From contig NZ_CYGX02000027.1 of assembly GCF_900019265.1 (NCBI RefSeq), forward strand, positions 1-64,000: DNA of 64,000 nucleotides. The letters run 5' to 3'. Within the stretch, counting starts at the first letter, position 1; every line of letters starts with the position of its first letter. Position numbers and translations under genes: made by a program. Below, in pieces: positions 8,107 to 15,451 of the stretch. Source of the stretch: Paraburkholderia ribeironis. Its GTDB lineage: Bacteria; Pseudomonadota; Gammaproteobacteria; Burkholderiales; Burkholderiaceae. The notes beneath the pieces were generated by a model. That model worked only from the letters and a program-made list of their open reading frames with translations, was not told where the DNA came from and made no database searches.

Positions 8107-8418
8107 TCAGGGGCCGTTCTGAGGAGGCGAGCCGACGTTCGTAGAGTCGGCACGAAGGGCCCTTATTGGCCGAATGCCGACCGACATCTGGCTGATGTTC
8201 TTGGCAGGAGCCATCAGTGCCCGCCAGGCGAACCCCATACACCGGGAAGCGCGGCGGAAGAAAAGCTCGAGGTCAAAATCGCATGGGTAGTGCGGCAAAA
8301 GACGTATCGCCTCCTCTTGCACCTCGTGATGATTTGCCGGGGCGTCATCGGAAGCGGGCTTCTCTAGCAACTCGCGTGTTTGGTCTACGGTGCGAGTTCG
8401 TTCGTATGTCGTGGTCAT
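8107..8418 (-). CDS. BPSL0761-like hypothetical protein, divergent C-terminus
   Basis: The N-terminus, beginning MTTTYERTRTVDQTRELLE and continuing to IRLLPHYP, matches the pattern of the small BPSL0761 family common in Burkholderia (TTYERTR-V--TRE-L--, later LLRHYP). The function of the family is unknown. The second half (from about residue 55) does not look like the family and may be read-through after a frameshift or recombination, so the 103-residue frame could be a chimera. Confidence 0.5.
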   Translation of the reverse strand: MTTTYERTRTVDQTRELLEKPASDDAPANHHEVQEEAIRLLPHYPCDFDLELFFRRASRCMGFAWRALMAPAKNISQMSVGIRPIRALRADSTNVGSPPQNGP

Positions 8419-8453
8419 TTTCAAATGGGCTTTAGATGAGGTTGCCGCAGGCT

Positions 8454-8855
8454 TCAGTCGTTTTCGTGTTCAAGACAGCGCGTTTTGATCCCCCCGTTTC
8501 GAATCGTCTTGCCTCGATTGCCGCACACCTCACAAAGCTGCTTGCTCATCGTTTCAGCTAGTTCGATCATGCCCGCTTGGTCGGCATCTGGCCCGTTCGC
8601 GTAAAAGCAAAGTCCGCCGAATTTTTCTTTCACTTGAATGGCGACGACCTGCGATGCTCCGCGCTTCGTCGCGTGCTGCAGGTTCAGGCACAGGGCGTTG
8701 AGCAGGTCATACCATCCATCGCCGCACTCGAAGCCCCAAGTCGCGAATGCGGACGGCACAGGAGGCATGTCGAGATCGTAGGGATCGCCAACCGGGTCGA
8801 CCGTAAAGATCAGGGGGTAGTCGGCGCGCAGCTTGGCATCCAGTTCAGGGCTCAA
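8454..8855 (-). CDS. zinc-ribbon hypothetical protein (paralogue A)
   Basis: This 133-residue protein starts at a TTG preceded by GGAG. It has a conserved ECGDGWYDLLNALC block near residue 40, the block VVAIQVKEKFGGLCFY in the middle, and a C-terminal CEVCGNRG...RCLEH metal-binding-like end. This is the pattern of a hypothetical family I remember from phages and islands, with no assigned function. A second, more divergent member lies at 9724-10245 with the matching blocks GVGWYPIIEAL and CESCGRSG, so the two look like paralogues on either side of the antitoxin-like gene at 9007. The longer frame up to 8951 is Arg-rich and unlikely. Confidence 0.65.
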   Translation of the reverse strand: MSPELDAKLRADYPLIFTVDPVGDPYDLDMPPVPSAFATWGFECGDGWYDLLNALCLNLQHATKRGASQVVAIQVKEKFGGLCFYANGPDADQAGMIELAETMSKQLCEVCGNRGKTIRNGGIKTRCLEHEND

Positions 8856-8980
8856 TTGCCTTCTCCGTCGTTCACGTATTCGCGCAAGCCGACCGGGCCG
8901 AACGTCTCGTTGATCGCTTTGAGCGCGGCGTCGAGGCTCCTGCGTTCGCATCTCGACGACGTAACGCTTGAGACGGTCAC
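8852..8980 (-). CDS. short ORF coupled to paralogue A
   Basis: A short frame of about 42 codons, from a GTG at 8980, ends with TGA overlapping the TTG start of the next gene (TTGA). The last 28 residues (LDAALKAINETFGPVGLREYV region) look protein-like. Such overlaps suggest translational coupling, but the ORF is short and unrecognised and may be chance. Confidence 0.25.
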   Translation of the reverse strand: MTVSSVTSSRCERRSLDAALKAINETFGPVGLREYVNDGEGN

Positions 8981-9006
8981 GAAGCGGCCCCGAGTGTGAT
9001 GGCTAC

Positions 9007-9693
9007 TCACGCCGGGATCCCATGCAGGATTCGCCACAAGATAGCTTCTACCCGTTCGGCGCCGGCAGCGTCAGCCGCAGCCTCATATGGTGTCTTGCCG
9101 CCAAGTTCAGGATGCGGGCAGCACATCCAGGCGTCGGCGTCGGTCGCGTCATCCCAGACGTATGTTGCGAGGCGCAGGATCCGCCACACCAAGTTCGGGT
9201 CACCGCGCCGCGCTTTCATATTGTCCACAGATACACCAGGGACTAGAGACCTTATGCAGCCTGCCAGATCCGTGATTGACCTGACCTCCGTCAGCTTCCG
9301 GTTCCCTTCGAGGGGCAATCCATTCTTCTCGACGAACTCGACGGTAGCTTTGACGAACGCAGGAAGGAGATCGAAGTGGGGGGCATCGGCGACGGATGTG
9401 CGTGATGACGTGGCTTCGGCCAACACCGTGCCGCGCAAATCGTGTGGACCGTCGCCCCGGTCCCCGCGCGTAACCCGGATCCACTCGCCCAAGATGGTTT
9501 TCACGCAGTGCTGGCAGAGATCGAGATCCATCTCGACGCTGTGACCAAAGACTGAACCAACGCCGCCGCGCCACGTGAGCGACATCCGTTCCTGCCATTC
9601 GCCGTCGCTGGCTTCCGGCCTCATCAGCCGCCCGCACCCGTCGCAGATGCAGGCAGCCGTCTCGAGGACAGCCTTCTCACGGTATTCGAGCAT
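9007..9693 (-). CDS. zinc-ribbon / MbcA-ParS-like fusion protein
   Basis: This 228-residue protein appears to join two parts. Residues 1-70 carry CICDGCGRLM and, about 45 residues later, CQHC, a likely zinc-binding module with a WRGGVGSVFGHSVEMDLDLC strand pair. Residues 165-228 read like the DUF2384 (MbcA/ParS/Xre) toxin-binding domain: a WRILRLATYVWDD start, then PHPELGGKTPYEAAADAAGAERVEAILWRILHG. DUF2384 proteins are usually antitoxins to RES toxins, which is not visible here. It lies between two paralogous zinc-ribbon proteins on the same strand. Function could be antitoxin, immunity or regulation. Confidence 0.65.
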   Translation of the reverse strand: MLEYREKAVLETAACICDGCGRLMRPEASDGEWQERMSLTWRGGVGSVFGHSVEMDLDLCQHCVKTILGEWIRVTRGDRGDGPHDLRGTVLAEATSSRTSVADAPHFDLLPAFVKATVEFVEKNGLPLEGNRKLTEVRSITDLAGCIRSLVPGVSVDNMKARRGDPNLVWRILRLATYVWDDATDADAWMCCPHPELGGKTPYEAAADAAGAERVEAILWRILHGIPA

Positions 9694-9723
9694 GCGCTAG
9701 TCCTCCGGGCGACCAGATACGTT

Positions 9724-10245
9724 TTATGCGGGCGTCACCGCCTGCTCCAAGGGGGCCTCTGGCACAAGGCAGTCATCGCAATACACACGACGCCAGTAGG
9801 ATTCGCGAAACTTGCCGGACCTGCCGCAGCTCTCGCAGATATAGCGAGAACTCGCTACTGCGATGTCTATGTAAGAGCGAATCCGTTCCGCAACATCCGC
9901 CGGGCACATGGACCCTTGCTGAAACTCCACATTGAGTTCACCATCGACTTGCGAGATGTCTGTGCAGATGGGAAGGACGGGGAAGGTCGCACACCCGGTC
10001 GCGAGTGCATATTCCAAGGCTGCGATCTGGTCCGGACGGTGGAATTGTTCGCGCCACAATGCACGCAACTCGGACTCGACGTCACGCGCCAGCGCTTCAA
10101 TAATCGGATACCAGCCGACCCCACACAGAATTCCAAAGTGCGAAATGTTCGTCGGGTATGACCAGGGATAATGGGCTGCGCGGAAGAAGAGCGGGTAATT
10201 CAGCATCCATACGCGGGGCTGCGGGTGTTTAGCCATCTTAGTCAT
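9724..10245 (-). CDS. zinc-ribbon hypothetical protein (paralogue B)
   Basis: This protein of about 173 residues carries GVGWYPIIEALARDVESEL near the N-terminal third, an acidic beta-rich middle, and the C-terminal CESCGRSG...VYCDDC putative zinc ribbon. The order of these blocks matches the protein at 8454-8855, so the two are likely paralogues. The start is uncertain: ATG at 10245, 10236 or 10311 are possible, none with a good ribosome binding site. It is the first gene of a leftward cluster (9724, 9007, 8454). Function is unknown. Confidence 0.6.
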   Translation of the reverse strand: MTKMAKHPQPRVWMLNYPLFFRAAHYPWSYPTNISHFGILCGVGWYPIIEALARDVESELRALWREQFHRPDQIAALEYALATGCATFPVLPICTDISQVDGELNVEFQQGSMCPADVAERIRSYIDIAVASSRYICESCGRSGKFRESYWRRVYCDDCLVPEAPLEQAVTPA

Positions 10246-10620
10246 TCGGCGCACGGCTGCAGAATTTTCGATTGACCGTGTGCGATGCTGTGCTCGAGGA
10301 GCAGTCACCAATAAATCTCCCTCATCAAACTTCCGCGCAGACGCGCGGGTCTCTCGCAGTGAACGATAGTGAAAATGAAGTCTGTTACCGACGCATGCGT
10401 TGTCTGAAGTTCAGCTCCGCGTCGGCATATCAAGCGACAGTTCACTGCACGGATGCACAGTGGATATCGCTCTAACGATGGGCTTTGTGCGACCGTCGGT
10501 TGGACCTGTCATACGTCGACTCCTCTTATCGATGGCTGCCCACTCGGCATCACTTAGTGCACCGGTTATTGAACCTCGGCCTTGGAGGCATTCATATACC
10601 GTGAAGAACGCATTATATAC

Positions 10621-10665
10621 GTTTACGCAGTATATGTTTATACAGTATATGTTTGCGAAGTAGAC
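10621..10665. repeat. three tandem 15-bp repeats (operator candidate)
   Basis: Units are GTTTACGCAGTATAT (10621-10635), GTTTATACAGTATAT (10636-10650) and a degenerate GTTTGCGAAGTAGAC (10651-10665); a partial match (ATTATATAC) precedes them. They sit 32 bases upstream of the XRE gene at 10697, where an autoregulating controller protein would bind. Confidence 0.7.
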
Positions 10666-10696
10666 GGAAAGGTCATGTTGCGCCAACCTCCGGGCC

Positions 10697-10933
10697 ATGA
10701 CCGAAACCGACAGCAAAGACATCGACCCGTACCTCCGACGCCGGCTGGCAGATCATGTCCGGCGCCTGCGCTCGGAAAAAGGCATCTCCCAGGAATCGCT
10801 CAGCGTCCAATGCGGCTTCCACCGAACGTATGTGAGCCATATCGAACGGGCTGCAACTAACATTACGCTTGATAACCTGCAAAAACTCGCGTCGGGGCTT
10901 GGGGTAGACCCGGCGGAATTGCTTGTCGGCTAA
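10697..10933 (+). CDS. XRE-family regulator (controller-protein-like)
   Basis: This 78-residue protein is almost entirely one HTH_3 domain: LADHVRRLRSEKGISQESLSVQCGFHRTYVSHIERAATNITLDNLQKLASGLGVDPAELL. The size and sequence resemble the C (controller) proteins of restriction-modification systems, which bind operators upstream of their own gene. Tandem 15-bp repeats lie just upstream. No strong ribosome binding site is seen, so translation may be leaderless or weak. It is upstream of, and on the same strand as, the HNH, DUF2726 and helicase genes, and probably controls them. Confidence 0.85.
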   Translation: MTETDSKDIDPYLRRRLADHVRRLRSEKGISQESLSVQCGFHRTYVSHIERAATNITLDNLQKLASGLGVDPAELLVG

Positions 10934-10984
10934 CGTGGTAGCGGCATGGTTGTGCCGCCTTCATTTCGAGCAAGCATTGCGTAG

Positions 10985-11161
10985 ATGCGCTTTGAGAACG
11001 CGAGACGCCGTCTGGAGAGCAGGTCAATGAAGCACCGGTGGACGAGTCGATACCTGCGTAGACTCGTCCAGAACGTCCCGGCCATTGATGCCGTGAAGGC
11101 GGTTCGCACAGTAAAGCCGGGAGCACCCGGAAACAACGCCGGTGAGGCTGCACAAACGTGA
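10985..11161 (+). CDS. possible small basic protein, overlapped start
   Basis: This is a 58-codon frame starting ATG directly after an in-frame TAG. The product would be basic (Arg-rich N-terminal third). Its stop codon overlaps the GTG of the next small ORF (GTGA). The chained overlaps down to the HNH gene are the only support; there is no clear ribosome binding site or family. Confidence 0.25.
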   Translation: MRFENARRRLESRSMKHRWTSRYLRRLVQNVPAIDAVKAVRTVKPGAPGNNAGEAAQT

Positions 11162-11286
11162 GCGATGCACGTGCAATCGGCAGCGTCATTCCCCACCTTC
11201 TGGCAGACAAGACCGCGGAAAGAATAGAAAGGCTCGCGAACTCCCTGCAAAACGTCAGGTGCTCCCACCCTCAGAAAAATACATGA
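11158..11286 (+). CDS. possible 42-residue protein coupled to HNH gene
   Basis: A GTG-started frame (begins MSDARAIGSVIPHLLADK, then a helical KTAERIERLANSLQ segment) ends in ATGA, where the ATG starts the HNH nuclease gene. The overlap on both sides suggests translational coupling, as seen with small antitoxins, inhibitors or leader peptides. It is short and unrecognised; chance is possible. Confidence 0.35.
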   Translation: MSDARAIGSVIPHLLADKTAERIERLANSLQNVRCSHPQKNT

Positions 11287-12209
11287 CAACTCTGGCAGAC
11301 CTGAAACCAGTAACGATACAGCGCGTCCGAGACATCGCGGAGAAAGTCGGTGTGCCTATGACGACGCAGTACGATTGGTGCTTCAAAGGCGATGGCGGTC
11401 CTTACCTGGTCAACATCTGGCATGACAATATGGATGAGGATGGTGACGAGATTTTCTTCATCGACACCGCTTCCGACTGGGCGCAAGAGAATGTCGACAC
11501 GGCTGCTCCAGTACAGTTGAATCGTGCAGACGCCGTATCTGCGCTGATGCTAGAAGCCTTCTACCGCAAGAAGCCGATTCATGTGGCTATCCTCGATGGA
11601 GTACGGAGAAAGAAAGGACTGAGAGAGACGAGCGAGGCTCATCAGCGCGAGCTTGACCCTGTCCTCTGGTACCCACATCACCGAAATGAAGACCGGCGAA
11701 TTGTGGTTGTTCGCGGCAAGCCGCAACCCGCCGAGTTCGACGGCTACGCCGAAGACCAAGCGTATGAGAAGAAGCGCAACGCCTCGCCGGCTCCTGCTGT
11801 TCCTGCGAAGAAGGTCATTGCTACGGCTACGGCGATTTACGAGCGTGACTCGGCGGTAGTGCGTGCAGCGAAGCTGCGGGCTGCAGATGGGTGCTGTGAG
11901 CTCTGTGGCAAGAAAGGGTTTGTGACGGCAAGCGGCGCCTACTACCTGGAAGCGCACCACGTCATTCCGCTGAATTGCGGCGGGGCTGACGATGAACGAA
12001 ATGTTGTCGCTATTTGCGCGGACGACCATCGGCAAGCGCATTTCGGAGAGGACCGACATGAACTCCGTGACTCCATGATTTGGGACGTACTTGCAAAAAA
12101 ATATCCTCATGACGAGGAGTTCTTTGATGGTCTCGACGAAAAGTCCCATCAAATTGTTCAAAACGAAACCACCTTAAGGCGGTTAGAAGAAAATAAAGTC
12201 GAGACGTAG
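11283..12209 (+). CDS. HNH endonuclease
   Basis: This 308-residue protein has a C-terminal McrA-like HNH domain at about residues 203-255: CELCGKKG, then AHHVIPLNCGGADDERNVVAICADDHRQAHFG. The two Cys pairs/His residues would bind a structural zinc and the His-rich core a catalytic metal. The N-terminal 180 residues are of unknown type and may recognise DNA or modified bases (ADAVSALMLEAFYRKKPIHVAILDG segment), as in modification-dependent restriction enzymes. The ATG at 11283 is chosen because it overlaps the preceding small ORF (ATGA) and the longer frame upstream is Arg-rich. It lies between an XRE controller and large nuclease/helicase genes. Confidence 0.82.
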   Translation: MTTLADLKPVTIQRVRDIAEKVGVPMTTQYDWCFKGDGGPYLVNIWHDNMDEDGDEIFFIDTASDWAQENVDTAAPVQLNRADAVSALMLEAFYRKKPIHVAILDGVRRKKGLRETSEAHQRELDPVLWYPHHRNEDRRIVVVRGKPQPAEFDGYAEDQAYEKKRNASPAPAVPAKKVIATATAIYERDSAVVRAAKLRAADGCCELCGKKGFVTASGAYYLEAHHVIPLNCGGADDERNVVAICADDHRQAHFGEDRHELRDSMIWDVLAKKYPHDEEFFDGLDEKSHQIVQNETTLRRLEENKVET

Positions 12210-12244
12210 GACGAAGGTCTTAGGCCGTAGAACTGTCGGTTTCA

Positions 12245-12460
12245 ATGAAAGTCATGCGATTCGAATCGCAGCGACCCGAGCATATTAGAGCGATCTACCA
12301 AGTGCTTGGCAACGAGATGCATGACTTTCCCTTCGAACTGCCACACGCTATGCACGGCGAGAAACGATGCGCCGTGATGGTATTTGGAGCTTTCGCTCAG
12401 GCGATGGCATCCCTCTTGCTCTCCTCCATATCGACATATCGAGGCCAATGTGTCCCGTAA
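12245..12460 (+). CDS. possible 71-residue protein coupled to DUF2726 gene
   Basis: This frame lies in the gap between the HNH gene and the DUF2726 gene, and its stop overlaps the GTG start at 12450 by 11 bases. The predicted product (EHIRAIYQVLGNEMHDFPFEL region, then an alanine/leucine helix FGAFAQAMASLLLSSI) has ordinary amino-acid composition. The ribosome binding site is weak. I do not recognise it. Confidence 0.35.
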   Translation: MKVMRFESQRPEHIRAIYQVLGNEMHDFPFELPHAMHGEKRCAVMVFGAFAQAMASLLLSSISTYRGQCVP

Positions 12461-15125
12461 GAACAAGAAGTCTGGAGCTACCCGACGCGCTACCGCAGGC
12501 CAACATCCTGCATCCTCGACGGGGAGCAGCATCAATTCCCAAGCCTCGATAGGTATCACGCTTGAAGACCTTCGGAAGCAGGTCCATCATTGCGTCCAGA
12601 CAGAGCAGTGGAACGAGCTGCTGGAATTCGTCAACGCTCTGACGCCGCCGAGCATCGTTGACAAGACGGACCACGAGGCGGAGTTTTGGATACTGAGCTC
12701 GAAGGTTGTCGCTTGGACGAAGGCACACCTCTCGTCAATCGAATTTGTGGAAGCGCAAAACCGGTCAGCGCTCAAAGGCGCCGTAATGCGCATGGCGGAC
12801 CTCGCGACGCACTTCTATCGCGCAGACGAGTTCAATATCTATCTGCGCCTGCTCGACTTCACCTTGGAGGACACGCTGCACGCGCTGGACCAATTGACGC
12901 GTGCCTGCATGGAGCCGATGCAGTTCAAATGGGTTGAGCGTCTGCGAAGCATAGCCCTGTCCTTGATGTTCCCTGACGAGCATTGGGAGGACGAAGAGCT
13001 TCTTCCCGGGCAGAAGGAAGTGCTTGAGCAGCTCCCAGACCTGGACCTTCTGCTAAGAGAAGCCTATGCGCGAGCCTGGAGGATGCCTGGGCTCGAGGAC
13101 GACGACAAGATTCGGCTGCAGGCCATGGAAACGGAGCTGGACATGCTCGCCGCTACACCGGGCGACGCGCTGGCTGTGCGCGCAGCGTTGGCAAAGCTTC
13201 CCGAACCTGTCCTTCCCGATGAGTACGTGGGCGAAGCCTTAGACGACGAGTACACATCCCGACAGGAATTGACCCCGTCAGGCTGGGGGTTCCTGTGGGA
13301 GATGGGCTTCGCGCAGCCCAATGACTACGCCGCTGTCCTTGCGAGATACCCCGGGCCTTTCGCGCACGATTTCTCCGACGGTCTCGCGGCAATGATGCGA
13401 AGCATCTTGGCGATTCATGAGAATGAACGCGACCGCTACCTAGTTAGCGCAGTCAATTATCTTTCCCGGTACGCGCGTGTCTCGGACATCGACATGGGCG
13501 ACTTGATGGTGCAGGGCGCAGACGGCCCGGAATCGATTCCGTTTGCATTCTCGGGCCTTCGAAGACCTACCCCGGTAGACCTTCTCATCTCCGTGGTTCA
13601 CGATCTGACGAAAGCCTACCCGCGCCACCGAGAAGCATGTCAGCTCTATCTCAAGCTGGTGCACGCCATTTCGGCGTCGGGCGCCGACTACACGAAACAG
13701 CCTCACATGCAATTTGAGGACCTGGCGTGGCTTCGCGAAAAATCATGCCGTTTCCAATGGATGGCCATGAACAGCGCGGTTACGCTGCGCGACCGCTTGC
13801 GATTTTTCCTTGATGCGCTGGTCCATCCTCAGGCTGCCGTGCAACTGCGCGAGCAGCCTATGCCTGCTTTCGAGGGCGAGCTTAGTGCAGCAGACATTTC
13901 GCTAGTGGTTCCGCATCTCGAAGCGCTTGCCGCGCGGCGGGACGAACTGGCTGGCGACCCCGAGAGATTGTGGCAAGGCAGCGCGGTGGCCGTGTTCAAC
14001 AAGTTGCTCTCGGCGGGGGGTGAGGCGCTCGAGCGCATTGTCGATCTGTCGCGCGAGCTTTCGCCGGACCTGGAGTCACCGCGCGGATGGTTCATGAAGG
14101 GCTACCTGGAGCAGGTGAGCTCCTCGGGGACAAGATACGATGCACTGTGCTTCTATACAGCGAGTCTCAGCGCCTCATATGATGGGCTCGATGCCATCAA
14201 GGGCAACCTGGCCACGTTGTGGAAGGGCGAAACGTCGGTCTCCGACATGAAGGACCATCTGCATCTCCTAGAAGCGGTGAAAACTGAGGACGTGCGGGCA
14301 ACGAAGGCGCTCGCAAAGATTCGTGAGAGCGCCCAGCGCCGACTTCATGAATTACAGCAGGCGGACCAGCATGAGCGAACGGCCGTGAACCGTTGGCCTG
14401 CGCTGAGCGCACCCGCTAAGACCGTGCTTGCGACACTGCACCAGATTGACGCATTCAAAGGTTACGAGGAACTCGGCCGCTATGCCGGCATGTCCGCTGA
14501 GTGGGCGGGGAAGCACCACAAGCGGCTCCTCGATGAAGGGATGGTTCGCGATACACCGACCGGGTATGTCGTGAATCCGTACATCATTCCGCTTCTTGAG
14601 CGCGAAAACCAGCACTCGGTTGCAGGCCGAATTGTGCGGGCCAACGGTACCGCCGCCATCAAGCAGGTATTCAACAGCGAGCGCGAGTTCAGCATCTACC
14701 AGGTCGTGGTGCAGCTGTGCCCGAACCACCTGGTGTTCCCGAATTGCTCATTGCAAAGCATCATGAGCTACGACCGTCTGAAAGAACTGGTCGACCAGGA
14801 TGACTTCGGCTACTACCTGCGCGCGAGCGTAGACATTGTGGTTGTATCCAGTACCACATATCTGCCCATGCTCGCTATCGAAGTGGATAGCCCGTGGCAT
14901 GATACCGACCGTCAGCAGGAACGCGACGAGCGCAAGGACAGGCTCTTTTCCACAGCGGGAATTCCCTTCCTGCGCTTGCGCCCACTCGGGCGACCGACGC
15001 CCGAAGTCGTGCGCGCTGAAGTTGCGTCTCACATATCCGAGCTCGTGAGCGCGCTGCGTTCTGACATCCCGGGCTATGACCAGGCGCAGGGGTTGTTGCG
15101 TGACTTGGCGCGGCCAGGTGACTAA
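12450..15125 (+). CDS. large protein with winged-helix and DUF2726 nuclease-like domain
   Basis: This is an 891-residue protein. The first 640 residues are largely helical and unrecognised (repeat- or TPR-like, with many acidic Leu-rich stretches). Residues about 660-740 look like a winged helix: KTVLATLHQIDAFKGYEELGRYAG, MSAEWAGKHHKRLLDEGMV. Residues about 770-865 fit DUF2726, a PD-(D/E)xK-related fold: VDIVVV, then AIEVDSPWHD, RQQERDERKDRLFSTAGIPFLRL. The GTG at 12450 is favoured over an upstream ATG at 12384 because GAGG sits five bases before it. It is in a row with an HNH nuclease and a helicase, so nucleic-acid defence is likely. Confidence 0.75.
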   Translation: MSRKNKKSGATRRATAGQHPASSTGSSINSQASIGITLEDLRKQVHHCVQTEQWNELLEFVNALTPPSIVDKTDHEAEFWILSSKVVAWTKAHLSSIEFVEAQNRSALKGAVMRMADLATHFYRADEFNIYLRLLDFTLEDTLHALDQLTRACMEPMQFKWVERLRSIALSLMFPDEHWEDEELLPGQKEVLEQLPDLDLLLREAYARAWRMPGLEDDDKIRLQAMETELDMLAATPGDALAVRAALAKLPEPVLPDEYVGEALDDEYTSRQELTPSGWGFLWEMGFAQPNDYAAVLARYPGPFAHDFSDGLAAMMRSILAIHENERDRYLVSAVNYLSRYARVSDIDMGDLMVQGADGPESIPFAFSGLRRPTPVDLLISVVHDLTKAYPRHREACQLYLKLVHAISASGADYTKQPHMQFEDLAWLREKSCRFQWMAMNSAVTLRDRLRFFLDALVHPQAAVQLREQPMPAFEGELSAADISLVVPHLEALAARRDELAGDPERLWQGSAVAVFNKLLSAGGEALERIVDLSRELSPDLESPRGWFMKGYLEQVSSSGTRYDALCFYTASLSASYDGLDAIKGNLATLWKGETSVSDMKDHLHLLEAVKTEDVRATKALAKIRESAQRRLHELQQADQHERTAVNRWPALSAPAKTVLATLHQIDAFKGYEELGRYAGMSAEWAGKHHKRLLDEGMVRDTPTGYVVNPYIIPLLERENQHSVAGRIVRANGTAAIKQVFNSEREFSIYQVVVQLCPNHLVFPNCSLQSIMSYDRLKELVDQDDFGYYLRASVDIVVVSSTTYLPMLAIEVDSPWHDTDRQQERDERKDRLFSTAGIPFLRLRPLGRPTPEVVRAEVASHISELVSALRSDIPGYDQAQGLLRDLARPGD

Positions 15126-15400
15126 GCTGACATGAGCCTCACCCCAGACATGTTCTTCGGAGAGTTCACTCGAACGTAGTCCATTGGCGATATGCCACGC
15201 TTTTTCTCGGACAACTGCAATCCGTGCTAGATGAAAAATCGTCATGGGACAGCCTCAGCGCCATTTTCTGCACAAACCTGTCTGCAATTCGAGGCGTGTC
15301 AAGAAAGACAAATATAATGAAGCGTCGAAAATCAGTGTCCGCCCGCATTCGCTGGTGAGAGTCGCCTTGCACTCTGTACCGTGAACAATGTGAACGAGTG

Positions 15401-15431
15401 TTGATTCTCGGGTTTGTCCGTTCGCTATAAT
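15401..15431 (+). promoter_or_regulatory. promoter for SF2 helicase gene
   Basis: A perfect -10 (TATAAT at 15426-15431) lies 20 bases before the helicase ATG at 15452; the best -35 is TTGATT at 15401-15406 with a long 19-base spacer. The helicase may thus be transcribed separately from the DUF2726 gene, 326 bases upstream. Confidence 0.5.
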
Positions 15432-15451
15432 TATCCGAAAGGCATAAGAAA

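Noticed and set aside
6938..8153. Two long minus-strand ORFs (246 and 310 codons) over the SDR and methyltransferase
   Set aside because: Low-complexity Arg/Ala/Ser-rich shadows of the plus-strand methyltransferase gene.
10621..10665. Possible CRISPR repeats
   Set aside because: Units are 15 bases and directly adjacent, with no spacers and no cas genes.
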